Positions 11,674 through 23,437 of a stretch of 64,000 nucleotides of DNA are shown in pieces. A model generated the notes under the pieces. The model saw nothing but the letters and a program-made list of their open reading frames with translations. It was not told where the DNA came from and searched no databases. The DNA is from Xylogone sp. PMI_703. Lineage: Eukaryota; Ascomycota; Leotiomycetes. The stretch is from contig JAJTUQ010000007.1 of NCBI GenBank assembly GCA_021399445.1, positions 1,054,001 through 1,118,000 of the forward strand, read 5' to 3'. The first letter of the stretch is position 1; every line of letters starts with the position of its first letter. The position numbers and the translations under genes are program-made.

Positions 11674-14600
11674 CTACCTCTTCAATGTCTTCTGCTTTTC
11701 CGCATCCTTGACAAGTTTCTGCCCCGTAATCATTAATCCCTTCCTCTTTCTGACACTATCCATATACCTCTTCGCCACATTTTCCTTATCGGCCAATTCT
11801 CCCAGATCCTCAAGATCATCTTCCGTAAACGGGACCCAGAATGGATCTTCATCCAAAATCTCATATCCTTCAAAGACCAATTGCGGAGATGCTGCCCCTG
11901 ATGTCCTCTTCCGAATTTCATCACTGAAGCCAAAAGATTCAGCGACTGGCAAAAGAGAGACAATTGAGTAGAATGGAGTGCCTTCTTTGAGGGCTTCGGA
12001 AAGCACTCGTCCTCTCCTGCGGGTGAGAACATCGTAGACTCTGCCCAGAACTTCGGCTATATCAGAAGTCAGCAAAAGGCTAGTCTAAAAAAAGTGTAAG
12101 ATGGCAGGTCCAAACATACTACTTGCTTGAATCTCGCAGGAATACATTGCGAGGAGTAAACGTGGGCTCCAGTCTAGGAAACCTTGTTTGATACCTTGCT
12201 GGACAGTCTTGATGACCTCCCCCGTGAGTCGTCCCAAGTTCTCACGAGCTGAGGATTCATCGTCTATAGATGCAGCTATAGACACTTCTTCCAGTATGAC
12301 AGCAATCCCTTGGACTGGTTCATTACATAGTGGTCCTTGTGCAGTCGCTAATTGGAACGCATAGGTGATCTTGTCGGAGAAGTCCCGCCCTTGTAAGACA
12401 TCGCCGCTGGAGACATTTCTATCTTCGGCACTATTTTCTCGGAGACTTTTAGCCGTTAGTTGATATATACTGAAGACATGGATGAGAAAACGTACAATCT
12501 CGAGCATACACCATCATTAGTAGCGTCAATGAGCAAGTTTGGACCAGTTCGCCGGGGGCCAAAAGCGGATATTTGCTCCACCGCATTTGACCATACTTCT
12601 CTTTGCCATTTCACTCCTTCAAAGATCTTTTGAAGCTGTTGTTTGAACTCAGTAAGGGACAAGACTTTCGTTCCTGCTCGCGTAGTATCTGAATCCACAT
12701 CTTCTTGCTCAAGGACCTGTTCAGACCCGTTCTGCTGGCTGCTATTTACAGCTTGCCTGGCCGAGTACAGGTCCTTAATAGCTTGTGCATTTTTTATCAG
12801 AAATTCAGTGACTTCTGAGGGTAATGGAAGCACACGTAGGCGGATTGTAACTTGTTTCGAGGTAGTAACTCCTATAACAGTACCTCGACCGAGTTCCTTA
12901 TTTGCAGGCGGCCTCATCTCCTCCGCACGAACAATTGATTCTCGATACGGTACAATAGGTTCACCAGCTTGGATCTCACACCTCGCAAATCGCTCTCGAA
13001 GATCTGTTAAACATCTTTCAAGATGAAGCTCACCCGCCGTTAGTAGAACATGTTCGCCACTCTCAAATTGTTCATATTCAGCACAAGGGTCGCTCTGCAC
13101 AAGCAGGTGAAGTCCTCGGATCATCTTGTCCAGATCTGCTGGATTCACTGGCTCCAGAGCTACTCGAACAATAGGTGCGGATCCGGAGTTGAGACCAGCA
13201 AGGTTTATGCTTCCTTCAAGTTGACTGCATATTGTCCCTGATTTGAGGATATGGCCTTCAAGTCCTGCGACTCCAAAGACAACGCCGGCAGGAACGGATT
13301 GCAACGGCTCAAGCCCTCGTCCCATCAGTAGATATAATCCAGTGATAGTGACCTTCTGTGGTTCAGGGGGGTTATGAGGATGTTCTGGAGTGAATTTTGG
13401 TGGAATAACATATACGGAATCTCCAACTGAGAGAGTCCCCGAATATATTCGAGCAAATCCAATGAGATGTTCAGGATCTGGTTGCTTCTCATCCGTGTCT
13501 TGTGCATCCTCGAGACTCAACCCACCTACTGCCTCGCCAAGGCCATTCGTTGTATCTTGATTACCAGCTTCAGCCAAGGCTTGTATTCTCGCGAATTCTG
13601 CTCTCTTTTGACGAGCCAGTTCTCTAGCTTCATCAGCTGTGAGGGTATTCCCACCACGCCTCTTGTTCTCAGGAAGTTCGCTACTAGGAACAGAAATCAT
13701 TTTGCTAATATACGCCACCATTGGAACATCTTTGGAGGGGTTTGACTTAACCATTCCATCTCTGACAGCTGGATCGATATGTGAAGATCCCGGTGACCCA
13801 TCGATCATAAACGGCATTCTAGTTTCTTGCGCAGCAAGTGGTGATGGGAGAGACTCTATAACTGAAACTAACAGTGCTGTAGACAATGGTAGCCATGCGG
13901 AGAACAAGGTTGTCAGGATGACTCTGGGGTCTCTAGAACGTGTGATATGTGCGGGTAAGGTGATATTTAAGCCTTTTGTAATCTTCTCCAGCGTAGCAGG
14001 ATCACTGGTTATATTAAGTCAGAATGTTGACGGAGAAAATATTTTGCTATTTGATTAATTATATAAAAGATAAGGGAAAATATAGGACCCACGCACCCCT
14101 TCCCATGATCACCACCTGTAGTTGCTTGGTAAACGGCCCAGACTTGTTCCAAGACTAGTTGGACAAACATAGGCTTTAAATTCCGACCTTTCAGGTGCTT
14201 CTGTCCCAGAACTTTCTTGGTCTTGGGATCTAAGTAGAAATCTCCCCATAAAACCTTCTCCATAGAGGTACGTTTTATGCCTAACTTCTTCTCGTATAAG
14301 CTTGCAAACTGTCTTACCGTAAAGGCCCAACCATCTGTTGCACTAGAAAAAATGACATTATTCTTCTCTGGAGCAAAGTAGATATCTTCGTCATCTTTTT
14401 CCTCGTATTCAGCGTCCACGGAGGCACTATTTGCATCATTTGATGCTTCCTTGTCTGCATGCGCTGCAGCAATTCGTGCATCCATCTTCTCTCGCCAATT
14501 GAGGTCATCTTCCATTCTCTCACCTTGGAAAAAGCTCCCCAGGACAGCGTTGACCTGTTCTAGTAGCTTACTGAGATGTATATAGGCCTCACTAGGAGTC

Positions 14601-15211
14601 ATTTTCAGCTCTGTAATCAGCCTATCCATCTTGTTGATGACCAGTAATGGCTTCATATGTTCGACCCATGTCTGCCTCAGGACTGTTACCGTCTGACTGC
14701 AAACACCTTCTACTGCGTCCACTAGGACAACAGCGCCATCACAAAGCCTTGATGCTGTCGATACTTCGCTACTAAAGTCAATATGCCCGGGGGAGTCGAT
14801 AAGATTTATCAAATATTCCTTCTGCTCCGGGGCTGCTTCTGGTGCTATCCGCCGCAGCATGGAGAAATATAGGGAGATCGCGGAAGATTCCATCGTAATA
14901 CCTCGTATCTGCTCATCAGGTCGAGAATCTAGGTATCTTATCTTTCCGGCTAGTTTGGGGGATATAATGCCATTTGTCGCAATAAGCGCGTCTGTGAGAG
15001 AAGTCTTCCCATGATCCTAACACAAGATTGTCAGAAAATTCAGGCGGCGGGATTGTTCCTAGGTATGGACAACCTACAACATGGGCTAATATACAAATCT
15101 TGGCTTTGTTAGCAGCAAAAATCATAGCCCTCCATAATGAAGACCTACATTTCTAATGTCTTCCTGATTTCGTTGCAGCGCAACGAGCGTCTCTGGGTTA
15201 ACGACTGGCAT
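11674..15211 (-). CDS. RIA1: Ribosome-biogenesis GTPase Efl1/Ria1
   Basis: Six exons, 15211-15149, 15098-15078, 15016-14097, 14004-12496, 12445-12120 and 12056-11674, encode 1073 residues. The protein is an EF-2-like translational GTPase. G1 '[14 protein letters not shown]' is split by two introns, with a 21-nt microexon coding only the seven residues ending in 'AHV'. G2 lies in '[12 protein letters not shown]', G3 is 'DSPGHIDF' and G4 is 'NKMD'. The G domain is followed by an Efl1-specific acidic insertion (about 190-225), domain II, and EF-G-like domains with '[16 protein letters not shown]'. The C-terminus '[32 protein letters not shown]' is typical of the family. With Sdo1/SBDS, Efl1 releases Tif6/eIF6 from pre-60S subunits in the cytoplasm. 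The length fits (about 1100). Confidence 0.93.
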
Positions 15212-15834
15212 TTTGAAGGTGATAGCTCACAAGCTTTGGAGAGGAATGGTTGGGATATCATGGGAAGGCTGAAGTTTTTAACAAAAATCCTTCGAATCTT
15301 ATTGGCGGGGTATCAAGGCGCTCCTCTATCGCGATGACTCTATCTTGCTTTGATACGGGGACCGATAAGGACCAAATCGTCATATACTCCCTCTACTCAT
15401 CATGATTCATAGTTACTCACCTATAGATGAATTAATAGAATCGAAATGTGATATCGCCTACATGTTGGTAGTACTGATACTTTGTATTCAACGAGAATGA
15501 GTATTCCTGATCTGTCTTTTCCTGTGGAGCTCCAAAATAATGGCTGAATAAATATAATTTATATAAATATCTCTACTATACTGTGTAAAGTGAAATATAA
15601 CACTTTTCTGAGCGTATGACCACTAACCCTGTATGAAATTATGATCAACTGTGGTTTGCAAATTGGGTTAGAAAAATTTAACAGCTAGGAGATAAGTAGT
15701 CCCTGTGATTGACTTTCCCTTTTGATGCCACTCAAGATTGGCGAAGAGCTGTACTCTCAAATCATGATTTCTTCAAAGAAGTTCTTTAAATAAGATTAAA
15801 CAGCCTGCTCGAAATATCCACAGCGATTGACGCC
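15212..15834. other. Spacer upstream of EFL1 and the tRNA
   Basis: AT-rich, about 620 bases, with the EFL1 promoter at its left end and the 5' flank of the tRNA gene at its right. No protein-like frame or repeat is seen. Confidence 0.45.
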
Positions 15835-15916
15835 GCCCGGCTAGCTCAATCGGTAGAGCGTGAGACTCTTAGTTGAGATCATCTCAAGGTTGCGGGTTCG
15901 ACCCCCGCGTTGGGCT
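15835..15916 (+). tRNA. tRNA-Lys(CTT) with a 9-nt intron
   Basis: The cloverleaf can be drawn by eye. The acceptor stem pairs 15835-15841 with 15909-15915 (with two G-U pairs). The D arm has the A box around 'TAGCTCAATCGGTAGAG'. The anticodon stem is TGAGA (15861-15865) with TCTCA (15882-15886), and the T arm holds the B box 'GGTTCGACCCC'. The anticodon is CTT at 15868-15870, which reads AAG (lysine). Nine bases, 15872-15880, sit between positions 37 and 38, the canonical place for a nuclear tRNA intron. The discriminator base is 15916. Confidence 0.95.
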
Positions 15917-15929
15917 CAATTCCCATCGG

Positions 15930-15938
15930 TTTTTTTTT
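15930..15938 (+). terminator. RNA polymerase III terminator of tRNA-Lys
   Basis: A run of nine T residues begins 14 bases after the mature 3' end of the tRNA, the usual Pol III stop signal. Confidence 0.8.
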
Positions 15939-16669
15939 GATCTTATCATATTTTCCATGCGAGGTCGCTCAAAAGATGCTTTCTAGATGATCATAACAAA
16001 TACCGTGGACTGAATTTCTTTTTTTGATATGCGAAGCATGGGTGCGTGATTGGCGCATGGACACGGACCCTCCTCGGCTCTTAATCTTAAATGACGAAAC
16101 GCAAGCTCGGTTGAAGAAGATCTAAAATGACGAGGCTGGCAACGTGTATTTTATTCACCGCAACAGTCACGTTACTTACTTCGAAAGTTTCTGACAGACT
16201 AAGCTGATCTAATGATACACAGGTTTCTTCAAATCTGAGCGTCATGGTTGTCATCTGACAGAGAGCTGTTACACCAACTTGGATGTATCGTACCTGAGCT
16301 ATTTTTGTCTAGAACCTGAAGCGCACAGCTAACCTCGCATTTAGCGATTCCTGGGGAAACCGTTGGCTATCAGAGCTCCTTCCATCACCACCCTTGAAAG
16401 CTGCCAGTTTCATCCACAACTATCGCGGCAAGGCAGAATTTCTAGAATCTCGTTGGATGATGCAAAGCTACGACTATATATTGGCGCAGGTGGGATCTAC
16501 AACCGCTGCATATTAACTCGAAAGAAAGGCCCGATTTCTTACGACCAGAGCATACAAAAAGACCTTACCGGCGATCACCCATGTACACTAGCTAGATCGG
16601 AGATTGTAATTTCTTCTCCTGGCTGGAGCTTCAATCACCAACTTCAAAATATACAAGTCTTAACCATCT
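15939..16669. promoter_or_regulatory. Upstream region of the PH-domain gene
   Basis: About 730 bases, probably the promoter and 5' leader of the PH-domain gene. A frame open from 16363 overlaps the true start in another phase and resembles nothing I know, so I treat it as chance. Confidence 0.4.
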
Positions 16670-17991
16670 ATGTCGCCCCTCATGTCAGAAGTACAAGTCA
16701 CGTCAATGTCTCATTCTGTGGAGCCTCAGCCCATACCTGAAAAGAATCAGGGCACTCAGACTTCCAGTCCTGATGCGACGAACCTGACATCTCCATCAAC
16801 TACTACTCGGCCCCGCAATTCCTATATTCACCAAGATACTCTTTCCCCTGTCGATCAGAATGGCAGCTTCGCCTTCGACCGAGTTTTAAAGAGTGGATTT
16901 GTACAGAAGCGGACTAGGAAAACAAAGGTATGAAAAGGCAGATTCTAAATTACTGCTGCTGGTTTTCTAATAGTCTCTAGGCGTGGAAACAGATATATTT
17001 AGTCCTCCGCCCCATGTCACTGTCGATATATAAGGATCAGAATGAGGCAAAATTACGACATAAGATCCAACTCGCAGATCTCACCGCTGTTGCAATACTG
17101 AAAGATCCGAAACAGAAACGACAGAACGTTTTCGGACTCTTTTCACCTTCACGAAATTATCATCTCGAAGCTCCATCAAAGAAGGATGCCGAAGAGTGGG
17201 TCAATTTAATTCGGAAGGAAGCTAGAATTGAGGAAGAGGAAGAGGAGTTACTATTATCGAGTCCTCCACTTAATATGGGTGGGTTTTATGGTAGCTTGGA
17301 TAGCGCTATGAACGACCAGAGCGAGCAGGAACATAATAAGCCTAATGAAGCAATATATTCGAGCTCCCCGGAACCATTGGAGCACATACCTCAAGCACGG
17401 AGACCTTCGGGCCTAGGAGGGCCGAGGCGACAATCTCGTACTTTTGATTATTCTGGAAATGAGATGGCATCACATTCGGATCTATCAGATATCGAAACTA
17501 GATCACCAGGGACGTCACAGGGCCGGCCTCGTGAAGATTCTACCGATGATGTGCAAACGGGTGCACGCCCTACTTTAGGATCAAGGAACGTGAGCCAAGC
17601 GAGCGGTCTCAACGCCGAATTAGATTCAGAACGCGTTATCTGGCAAGGATATATTTTGTATTTGAGATCTAAAGGAGGTGTCCGGCAGTGGAAGGATCTG
17701 TGGGCCGTCATACGACCACGTAATTTTGCCTTATACAAAAATGAGTCCGAATACTCACCAGTCCTCATCATACCGTTTGAATCTGTCATTAATGCCGTGG
17801 AAATCGATCCTTTGTCAAAGTCCAAGAGGAATTGCATGCAGGTTATCACAGAGGAGAAGACCTACAAGTTCTGTGCACATAACGAGGATACTCTTGACAA
17901 GTCCCTTGGTGCTTTGAAGAGTCTTTTAGCGAAACGAAAAGAGACTGAGATGAAGGCTCAGCGTGCTTCAATGCAGCCGTCTCCTAATTAG
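16670..17991 (+). CDS. Tandem PH-domain protein
   Basis: Two exons, 16670-16927 and 16981-17991, encode 422 residues. The first PH domain spans about 73-165: 'SGFVQKRTRKTKAWKQIYLVLRPMSLSIYKD' is the classical beta1-beta2 start, and 'EAPSKKDAEEWVNLIRKEA' ends in the conserved Trp of the C-terminal helix. A disordered linker rich in Ser, Glu and Arg follows. A second PH domain spans about 300-405, from 'VIWQGYILYLRSKGGVRQWKDLWAVIRPRNFALYKN' to the helix before 'AKRKETEMKAQ'. The architecture resembles yeast Opy1, a PI(4,5)P2-binding two-PH protein, so a membrane phosphoinositide adaptor role is likely but inferred. No enzyme domain is seen. Confidence 0.82.
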
Positions 17992-18416
17992 AGGCTATCT
18001 GGATGGTGTTGGGATCTTGCGGGTCTCTTCTGATGGTTTAGATATGATTAACGCTGTTATGACTGATGATGATGTACATATAATGTCAATCATGTCAATG
18101 TTTATGAATATACAACTACGTTTTATGTGGCTACCTCTCTTTTGCATTGCAAACATGAACTTCTATGCCGGCGCTCTTTGTGATCTCGCTGAATGTATCG
18201 ACGAAAGAGCTTCTGAACTAATCTTACAAAATTGCGGAGTAAATGCACGAAACCCTCCTAGACTAAGTATTCGGACTATGTCCAATGGAATTGAGACTGT
18301 CACCGCATAGGACAGCAGATTTTCTCTAACGTCGGGGTCTTATTCACAAAACGCAAGTTAATCAACCACTAAGTAATCCGAACTCCCAAGAGAACGAGCA
18401 AAGATCAGCATCGGAG
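17992..18416. other. Convergent 3' spacer
   Basis: About 425 bases between the PH-domain gene and the unknown gene at 18417-19621. It probably holds the two 3' ends, and no further gene is supported. Confidence 0.4.
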
Positions 18417-19621
18417 CTACGTAGTAGCGTCAGGGATCTCGGTTTCGATGATCTCTCCTTCGGTTTTAGTCATATTCGTGTTAAAACCCAGAGCTCGAGG
18501 CACCTTGGGCAGCTCCGTCTTCTCCTTAAATGAAAACGAGGCAGGCCATACCATACTTCCAGACTTTACCGGTACGGGTAACCGGGAAGGACGCGCTGAA
18601 GTTCGTATGACTGTCTCACCCTCGCCCTTATTATCATTGTATTTCGATACAGTCTTCGTGTCTTGAGCCTAAATTTGATGAGTCGATATTTGTGTATCAT
18701 AATTCTGAGATGGCCCCCTGATATCGGGAACTATAGAAACTTACAGCATGTTTCCTCGTACGTGAACCGATATTTCTTACAATTCCGGCCTTTGAAGCTC
18801 GCGGACCGTCATCATGGAATCCAAATCCTGTAATAACTGTTTGAGGAATATCGCCTTTGGCGATTGCGTCAAGGCTGAGAAAGCTGCGAGAGAGAAGAGA
18901 TTGTCGACAGGTATGGCAGCACTTGAACTGGCATTCTGTATCAAATATGCTTAGCTTTGGAGTTGTATCTTCTACCGTGGACTTCTCTGGGAGAGGTGAA
19001 ACGAAAGCCTTGTCCAAACACGAGTGTTCGTTTGTTATGGTTGCCTTTCCATTTTGCTGTTGGCTGGGGATTCCAGTAACCTGTATAGTTTTAGATGAGG
19101 CCAAATTAACTGTATCACACTGGGAGTCCGCGATAACATCTGTTCCGGTTGTGACTTACAGGTGCATCCGAATATAGAGTGGTATCTGTTTGTTCTTCTA
19201 ACGGATGCTTTTCAAGATCACCGTCAGCATCCAAATCCGGGAGATTGAATATTGGAGTATGTGTTGTCTTGGTGTGTCCATTGGACACAGTCGAAGCTTG
19301 TAAATCAGAAACATTATTATTCCGATTCTAGATGAGAGTTAGTACTCTGTGCTCCATTGTAAAATGAGTTTCCTGTCTTACTCCAATAGATTGGTCCACA
19401 ACGTCTGCTAATAATATCGAGTCACGATCTTGTGTGCATCTCCAAAGCCATCCCAGAGCTGGCACCTGATGACATATTTCACATGCAATATTTTTTGCGT
19501 AAAAACGTGTCACTGTATTATGAGTACATAGGTCTTCAAGTGTAATTGGAGGACTTGTAGTGGACGACGTTGAGCGCTTCTGATGAGGAGTAGTTCCTTT
19601 CTGGCGATATTTTGGATTCAT
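18417..19621 (-). CDS. Uncharacterised protein with paired cysteines
   Basis: Four exons, 19621-19382, 19327-19160, 19080-18745 and 18668-18417, join in phase 0 at every junction and give 331 residues. I do not recognise the family. Two short Cys clusters stand out: 'CEICHQVPALGWLWRCTQD' (about 55-73), encoded in exon 1, and 'CQFKCCHTCRQSLLSRSFLSLDA' in exon 3. Together they could bind zinc. The rest is polar and probably disordered, with a Pro/Lys-rich tail. The consistent reading frame across three clean GTAAG-type introns argues for a real gene. The start is uncertain: an in-frame ATG at 19816 would add 65 residues that look non-conserved and hydrophobic in part. I chose the ATG at 19621 because it gives a normal polar N-terminus. 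Confidence 0.6.
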
Positions 19622-20615
19622 ATTGAGCTTCCTATTAGGGCTTATGACTCTTTCTAATGAATCAAATACAGAAGTGAAAAATACATCTAGAGCTGAGACT
19701 AGATAAACCTGAGTAGAGTTGTCTTTCCCCTTCCCAACTTTATCATGTTTACCTAGACTAGTGCGCTCGGCGTACATTTGACATAAGAAAGACCAGAAAA
19801 CGCAGTATATTTTCATAGAATATCAAGGTACAATACAACAGCTTGCAAACCATGCTGGCAAGCAATGTCCTGATCATCTTGAGCGAGTGAGAGCAACAAT
19901 GAAATGCTAAGATGTCTTAACCTTAGCAGTGAAAGATACACAATGGAAACTATTCCTCTGACAACTAAGAAACTCCATAGTTTCTGAAAAATTCATCTTA
20001 AGTTTTGTTTGGAGAGATAACCTCAAGGGAAGCAACAAGATTGTACATGCACTTAACCTCAACTTCCGTATTCACGAATAGATTGCTGGTCGTCTTCTTC
20101 TAATTGCAAACTAAGAGTTGGCGGTGATTATTGATCACGAAGGACACATTGACCGAGGTGTTGGGTAATAAATAAGCGTAGGGAGTAAATATTGACCTCG
20201 CTTCTGCTAGTGAGCTGAGCGAGGTACGCGCGCCTGATTGGCGGATGGTAACAGGTAGCGGCAAGTGGACAACAACCCCATCATCTCTCCACAGTGCTAA
20301 GAGTCCTTGCTCCATATCTCGAATCAATCGATGGAGTTGACGTCTTAAAGCGAAAAAGCAGAGAGAGGCCGACGACAATCGTATCGCAACAGCCAAGTTT
20401 CCCCTCGCAGTAAGCTTGTCCCATTCCTATACAATTGTTTGGGTGCACGTATAATTAGGTGCCGTTCAGTGCACAGCTGAACTGTTGTTGACCTCGGCTG
20501 TGTCTGTAAACAACCGATTCTGCGCTCAGCACTGTCGCGGTTGCGCGGCTTCTTACACCAAAGGCATATTTGCTCACTAACTTGCCAGGTCCAGTCCATC
20601 GCAACCACATCCAAA
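19622..20615. promoter_or_regulatory. Divergent promoter region
   Basis: About 1 kb between two divergent starts. It contains minus-strand open stretches (about 20345-20656 and 20100-20396) with no recognisable domain. An exon belonging to the neighbouring unknown gene cannot be excluded, but I find no convincing splice path. Confidence 0.35.
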
Positions 20616-21487
20616 ATGTCTGTTAAATTCGAGGATACTATCAAGCAGACCACCACTGCTGTGACTAGTCAAGCAGTTGAGGCGGTAGGGGATAGCAAAC
20701 ACCCTATAGCAAAGGAGATCGGTACGGCATTGACAGGAGGGAGAAAAAATGCTGGACAACCGGGCTATTTGGCTGTGAGTGATACGCATTGCGCTTTTAA
20801 GAGCATGATAACTGATGATTTTATACACAGGCCTACCTCAGACAGCTCCAGACAAACCCACTGAGAACGAAGATGATCACCTCTGCGACTCTATCAGGAT
20901 TGCAGGAACTGCTTGCATCGTGGATTGCCAAGGATCGCAATAAGGATGGCCACTATTTCACTTCGCGTGTTCCCAAGATGGCAGCATATGGCGCCTTTGT
21001 CAGTGCTCCATTGGGTCATATCCTGATCAGCATCCTCCAGAGGCTGTTTGCTGGTCGCACCAGCTTGAAAGCCAAGATCTTGCAGATTTTGGTCAGCAAC
21101 TTAGTTGTAAGTATATTTTATATATTTGCGCAGCCTCTTCTAACATGATTGCGATAGGTTGCGCCAATCCAGAACACTGTGTATCTGGTATCAATGGCCC
21201 TCATTGCAGGCGCAAGGACCATGCATCAAGTCCATGCCACCTGGAGGGCCGGATTCATGACTGTTATGAAGGTCAGCTGGGTTACTTCCCCACTGGCACT
21301 TGCATTTGCTCAGAAATTCCTACCCGAGCACGCTTGGGTTCCATTCTTCAACGTTGTTGGCTTTGTGATTGGCACATACATCAACACAGTTACAAAGAAG
21401 AAGCGCCAACGTGCTTTGCAACGACGATACGAGGACGAGAGACGCGACGACAGACGGGACTACCAGAGTGGACCACCAAGATCCTAA
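20616..21487 (+). CDS. Mpv17/PMP22-family membrane protein
   Basis: Three exons, 20616-20774, 20831-21106 and 21158-21487, all joined in phase 0, encode 254 residues. After a polar N-terminus of about 50 residues, the Mpv17/PMP22/Sym1 domain follows: 'AYLRQLQTNPLRTKMITSATLSGLQELLASWIA', a second segment 'AAYGAFVSAPLGHILISILQRLF', and the family signature near the end, 'WRAGFMTVMKVSWVTSPLALAFAQKFLPEHAWVPFFNVVGFVIGTYINT'. The signature normally reads W-P..Q..NF..VP...R; here only part is kept. Four membrane segments are likely. Members sit in peroxisomal or mitochondrial inner membranes and are thought to affect permeability. The strongly basic Arg-rich tail (last 30 residues) faces the cytosol or matrix. 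A peroxisomal PMP22-like location is favoured but inferred. Confidence 0.85.
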
Positions 21488-21973
21488 GTGGTAATGGAAG
21501 TTGGAAAGTCTAGAGCGCATTGTGGCGTCGATTTGTGTCTCCTATTAGTGTAGGACTAGACCTTTTCCTTCTACATGACTGGTGATCAATTAGAGACGGC
21601 AATGTACTTGGGGTGTGCAACTATGTATCTGGTTCAGTTAATGGATGTTGTTCAGGATGATGGCACAGCAGTAGCCTCATCCTGATAATGTATATTTCGT
21701 TGGTTTATTGGTTTCTTGCTTTTGGTCAGATAGCAAATCGAATCATGCAAGTTACGGAGATGTGCATCATTCCTTGTGTGACTTGGACGATGCCTCTATG
21801 CAACTTACCGCTCTGAGTCTTGCCATGTGTCTTGTGAATTCGTCACAGTCTGTTATTACTGCCCGAAAGCAAACTCTAATACTGGGTGCTTCTAAGGCAT
21901 CGCATGATATAGGGATCATCTTTCTATTTCCTTTGATATCGCTTCACCTATCTGGTGCTACAGAAACGGTAGA
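21488..21973. other. Spacer between Mpv17-like and Cys-rich genes
   Basis: About 490 bases. An open frame at 21708-21977 has no recognisable feature and could be a 5' leader or an unrecognised exon of the next gene. Confidence 0.35.
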
Positions 21974-23026
21974 GTGAAGATGATGGACAGAGGTCCTTAC
22001 CGTCGACGGCACAACGGCATTCCGTTAAATATTGGTCCAGCAGCTAGGTCTCTTTTCCCTCGAACTGTTGGACGCTGTCCTCTCAACAATCCCTATCATA
22101 CTGGTATCTACGAGCCTCTTCCAATCCAGAATTTTCAACACATAGTCTCGCCCCTTCGAAGTCCCCGAAGTCATAGTCCGTATGCAGCAACAAGTCGTCA
22201 ATCTAATCCTGACCCGGATCGCTTTGCTACATCTTGTTCATGTCCCCGATATTGTCGACCTTCTGTCCCAAACCACTGCAACGCATGTTGCGAGGCATCA
22301 CTCTCTACAGGTCAGAGATACTCAACCTGTCCTGAATGTAGCTGCTCTCCTAGGCAATATCATGATCCACCGCCATCAACGAGGCGGAGAGATCGTTGTG
22401 ACATCTGTGATGCTGAAGCACAGTGTCCACAATGCGTGCCGGATGCTTGTCATAGGTGCTGTGGAGGTAACAATCGAAGGTCGACCTGCGCATATGACAC
22501 AAAGGATGTCGTCGTTCGTGGCAAGACATACGCTATCCGTAAAACTTACTTATCTGAGGTTTCAAAATTCGAAGATAATTTGGTGAAGTATATGGAAAAG
22601 GCATCAGAAGACGCTGTACCGGATCGCATTGTCTGCTTGCTGATATCATTTATCAACGAAGAGAAATTTCAAGCAGATAGCCTTCACGACCTCATCACTT
22701 TGAACATTCTCGCGTCAAATGTTGGTGCCAAGTCTGTCGTTGACTACTCTATGGACGAGATCAACCGGTGGGATATTGATCGGGATCTTTCGCTGCACGC
22801 TTTGGTCGATATAGTCGTCACTATAATGCTGTCAGGCAAAGTTGAGCAGGCTTTACAAGACTGGCTGAGGAAGTATTTGAAATATAATGACAGGTGGTCC
22901 CAGATGGTCCATCATCAGTGGTATCATGCAAGAGTGATGAGCTCTCGACCTGAGGTTGATATCCGATTACGTATCCTTATGGGGTACAGGAGTGCGATGG
23001 ACGATGAAGGGTTCCGGATTTTATGA
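21974..23026 (+). CDS. Cysteine-rich orphan protein
   Basis: Single open frame of 350 residues. I do not recognise the family. Residues 1-85 are polar, Pro/Arg-rich and probably disordered. Residues about 85-180 are packed with cysteines, many as CxC, CxxC or CC: 'CSCPRYC', 'CNACC', 'CPECSC', 'CDICDAEAQCPQC' and 'CHRCC'. This looks like a zinc-binding module rather than a secreted disulfide protein, because no signal peptide is present. Residues about 180-350 look like an all-helical globular domain, starting 'DVVVRGKTYAIRKTYLSEVSKFEDNL'. The C-terminal part resembles Leotiomycete hypothetical proteins in style only. A nearby upstream exon is possible; I chose the first Met in the open frame. 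Function unknown. Confidence 0.6.
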   Translation: MKMMDRGPYRRRHNGIPLNIGPAARSLFPRTVGRCPLNNPYHTGIYEPLPIQNFQHIVSPLRSPRSHSPYAATSRQSNPDPDRFATSCSCPRYCRPSVPNHCNACCEASLSTGQRYSTCPECSCSPRQYHDPPPSTRRRDRCDICDAEAQCPQCVPDACHRCCGGNNRRSTCAYDTKDVVVRGKTYAIRKTYLSEVSKFEDNLVKYMEKASEDAVPDRIVCLLISFINEEKFQADSLHDLITLNILASNVGAKSVVDYSMDEINRWDIDRDLSLHALVDIVVTIMLSGKVEQALQDWLRKYLKYNDRWSQMVHHQWYHARVMSSRPEVDIRLRILMGYRSAMDDEGFRIL

Positions 23027-23437
23027 ATGAATGGAGCGACGTTCTTGGATTTCAAGACATTACAATACCTGTGGCCGTTGATGGGATCTCAGACAGGGTT
23101 ATATTATGCGTTGTTTTAGATTGTCATATGTGTAGCATCTCTCAGCACCTTACATCCGTTATAAGATGGCTGTTTTTCAAATCCGATTATGACCAACTGA
23201 TCTTAAGAGTATGGGGGAGAACATTCTGTTTTCATGAAAAGATGAGATAGTTTCTACATATTGTATGCTTCAATCTTTGTAATTACCACTAGTACCACAT
23301 TTCAAATAGGTTTCCTCATTAGTTCTACAGAACAGCTGATGCCTTTGTTTCAAAATATCATACACCTCCTACATCTTTCTGAAGTAAAACGTTATCTATG
23401 ACATGTCTTAGACGAGCAGAAGGGTTCCTTATACCCT
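23027..23437. other. Convergent 3' spacer
   Basis: About 410 AT-rich bases between two converging genes. Nothing further is seen. Confidence 0.4.
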
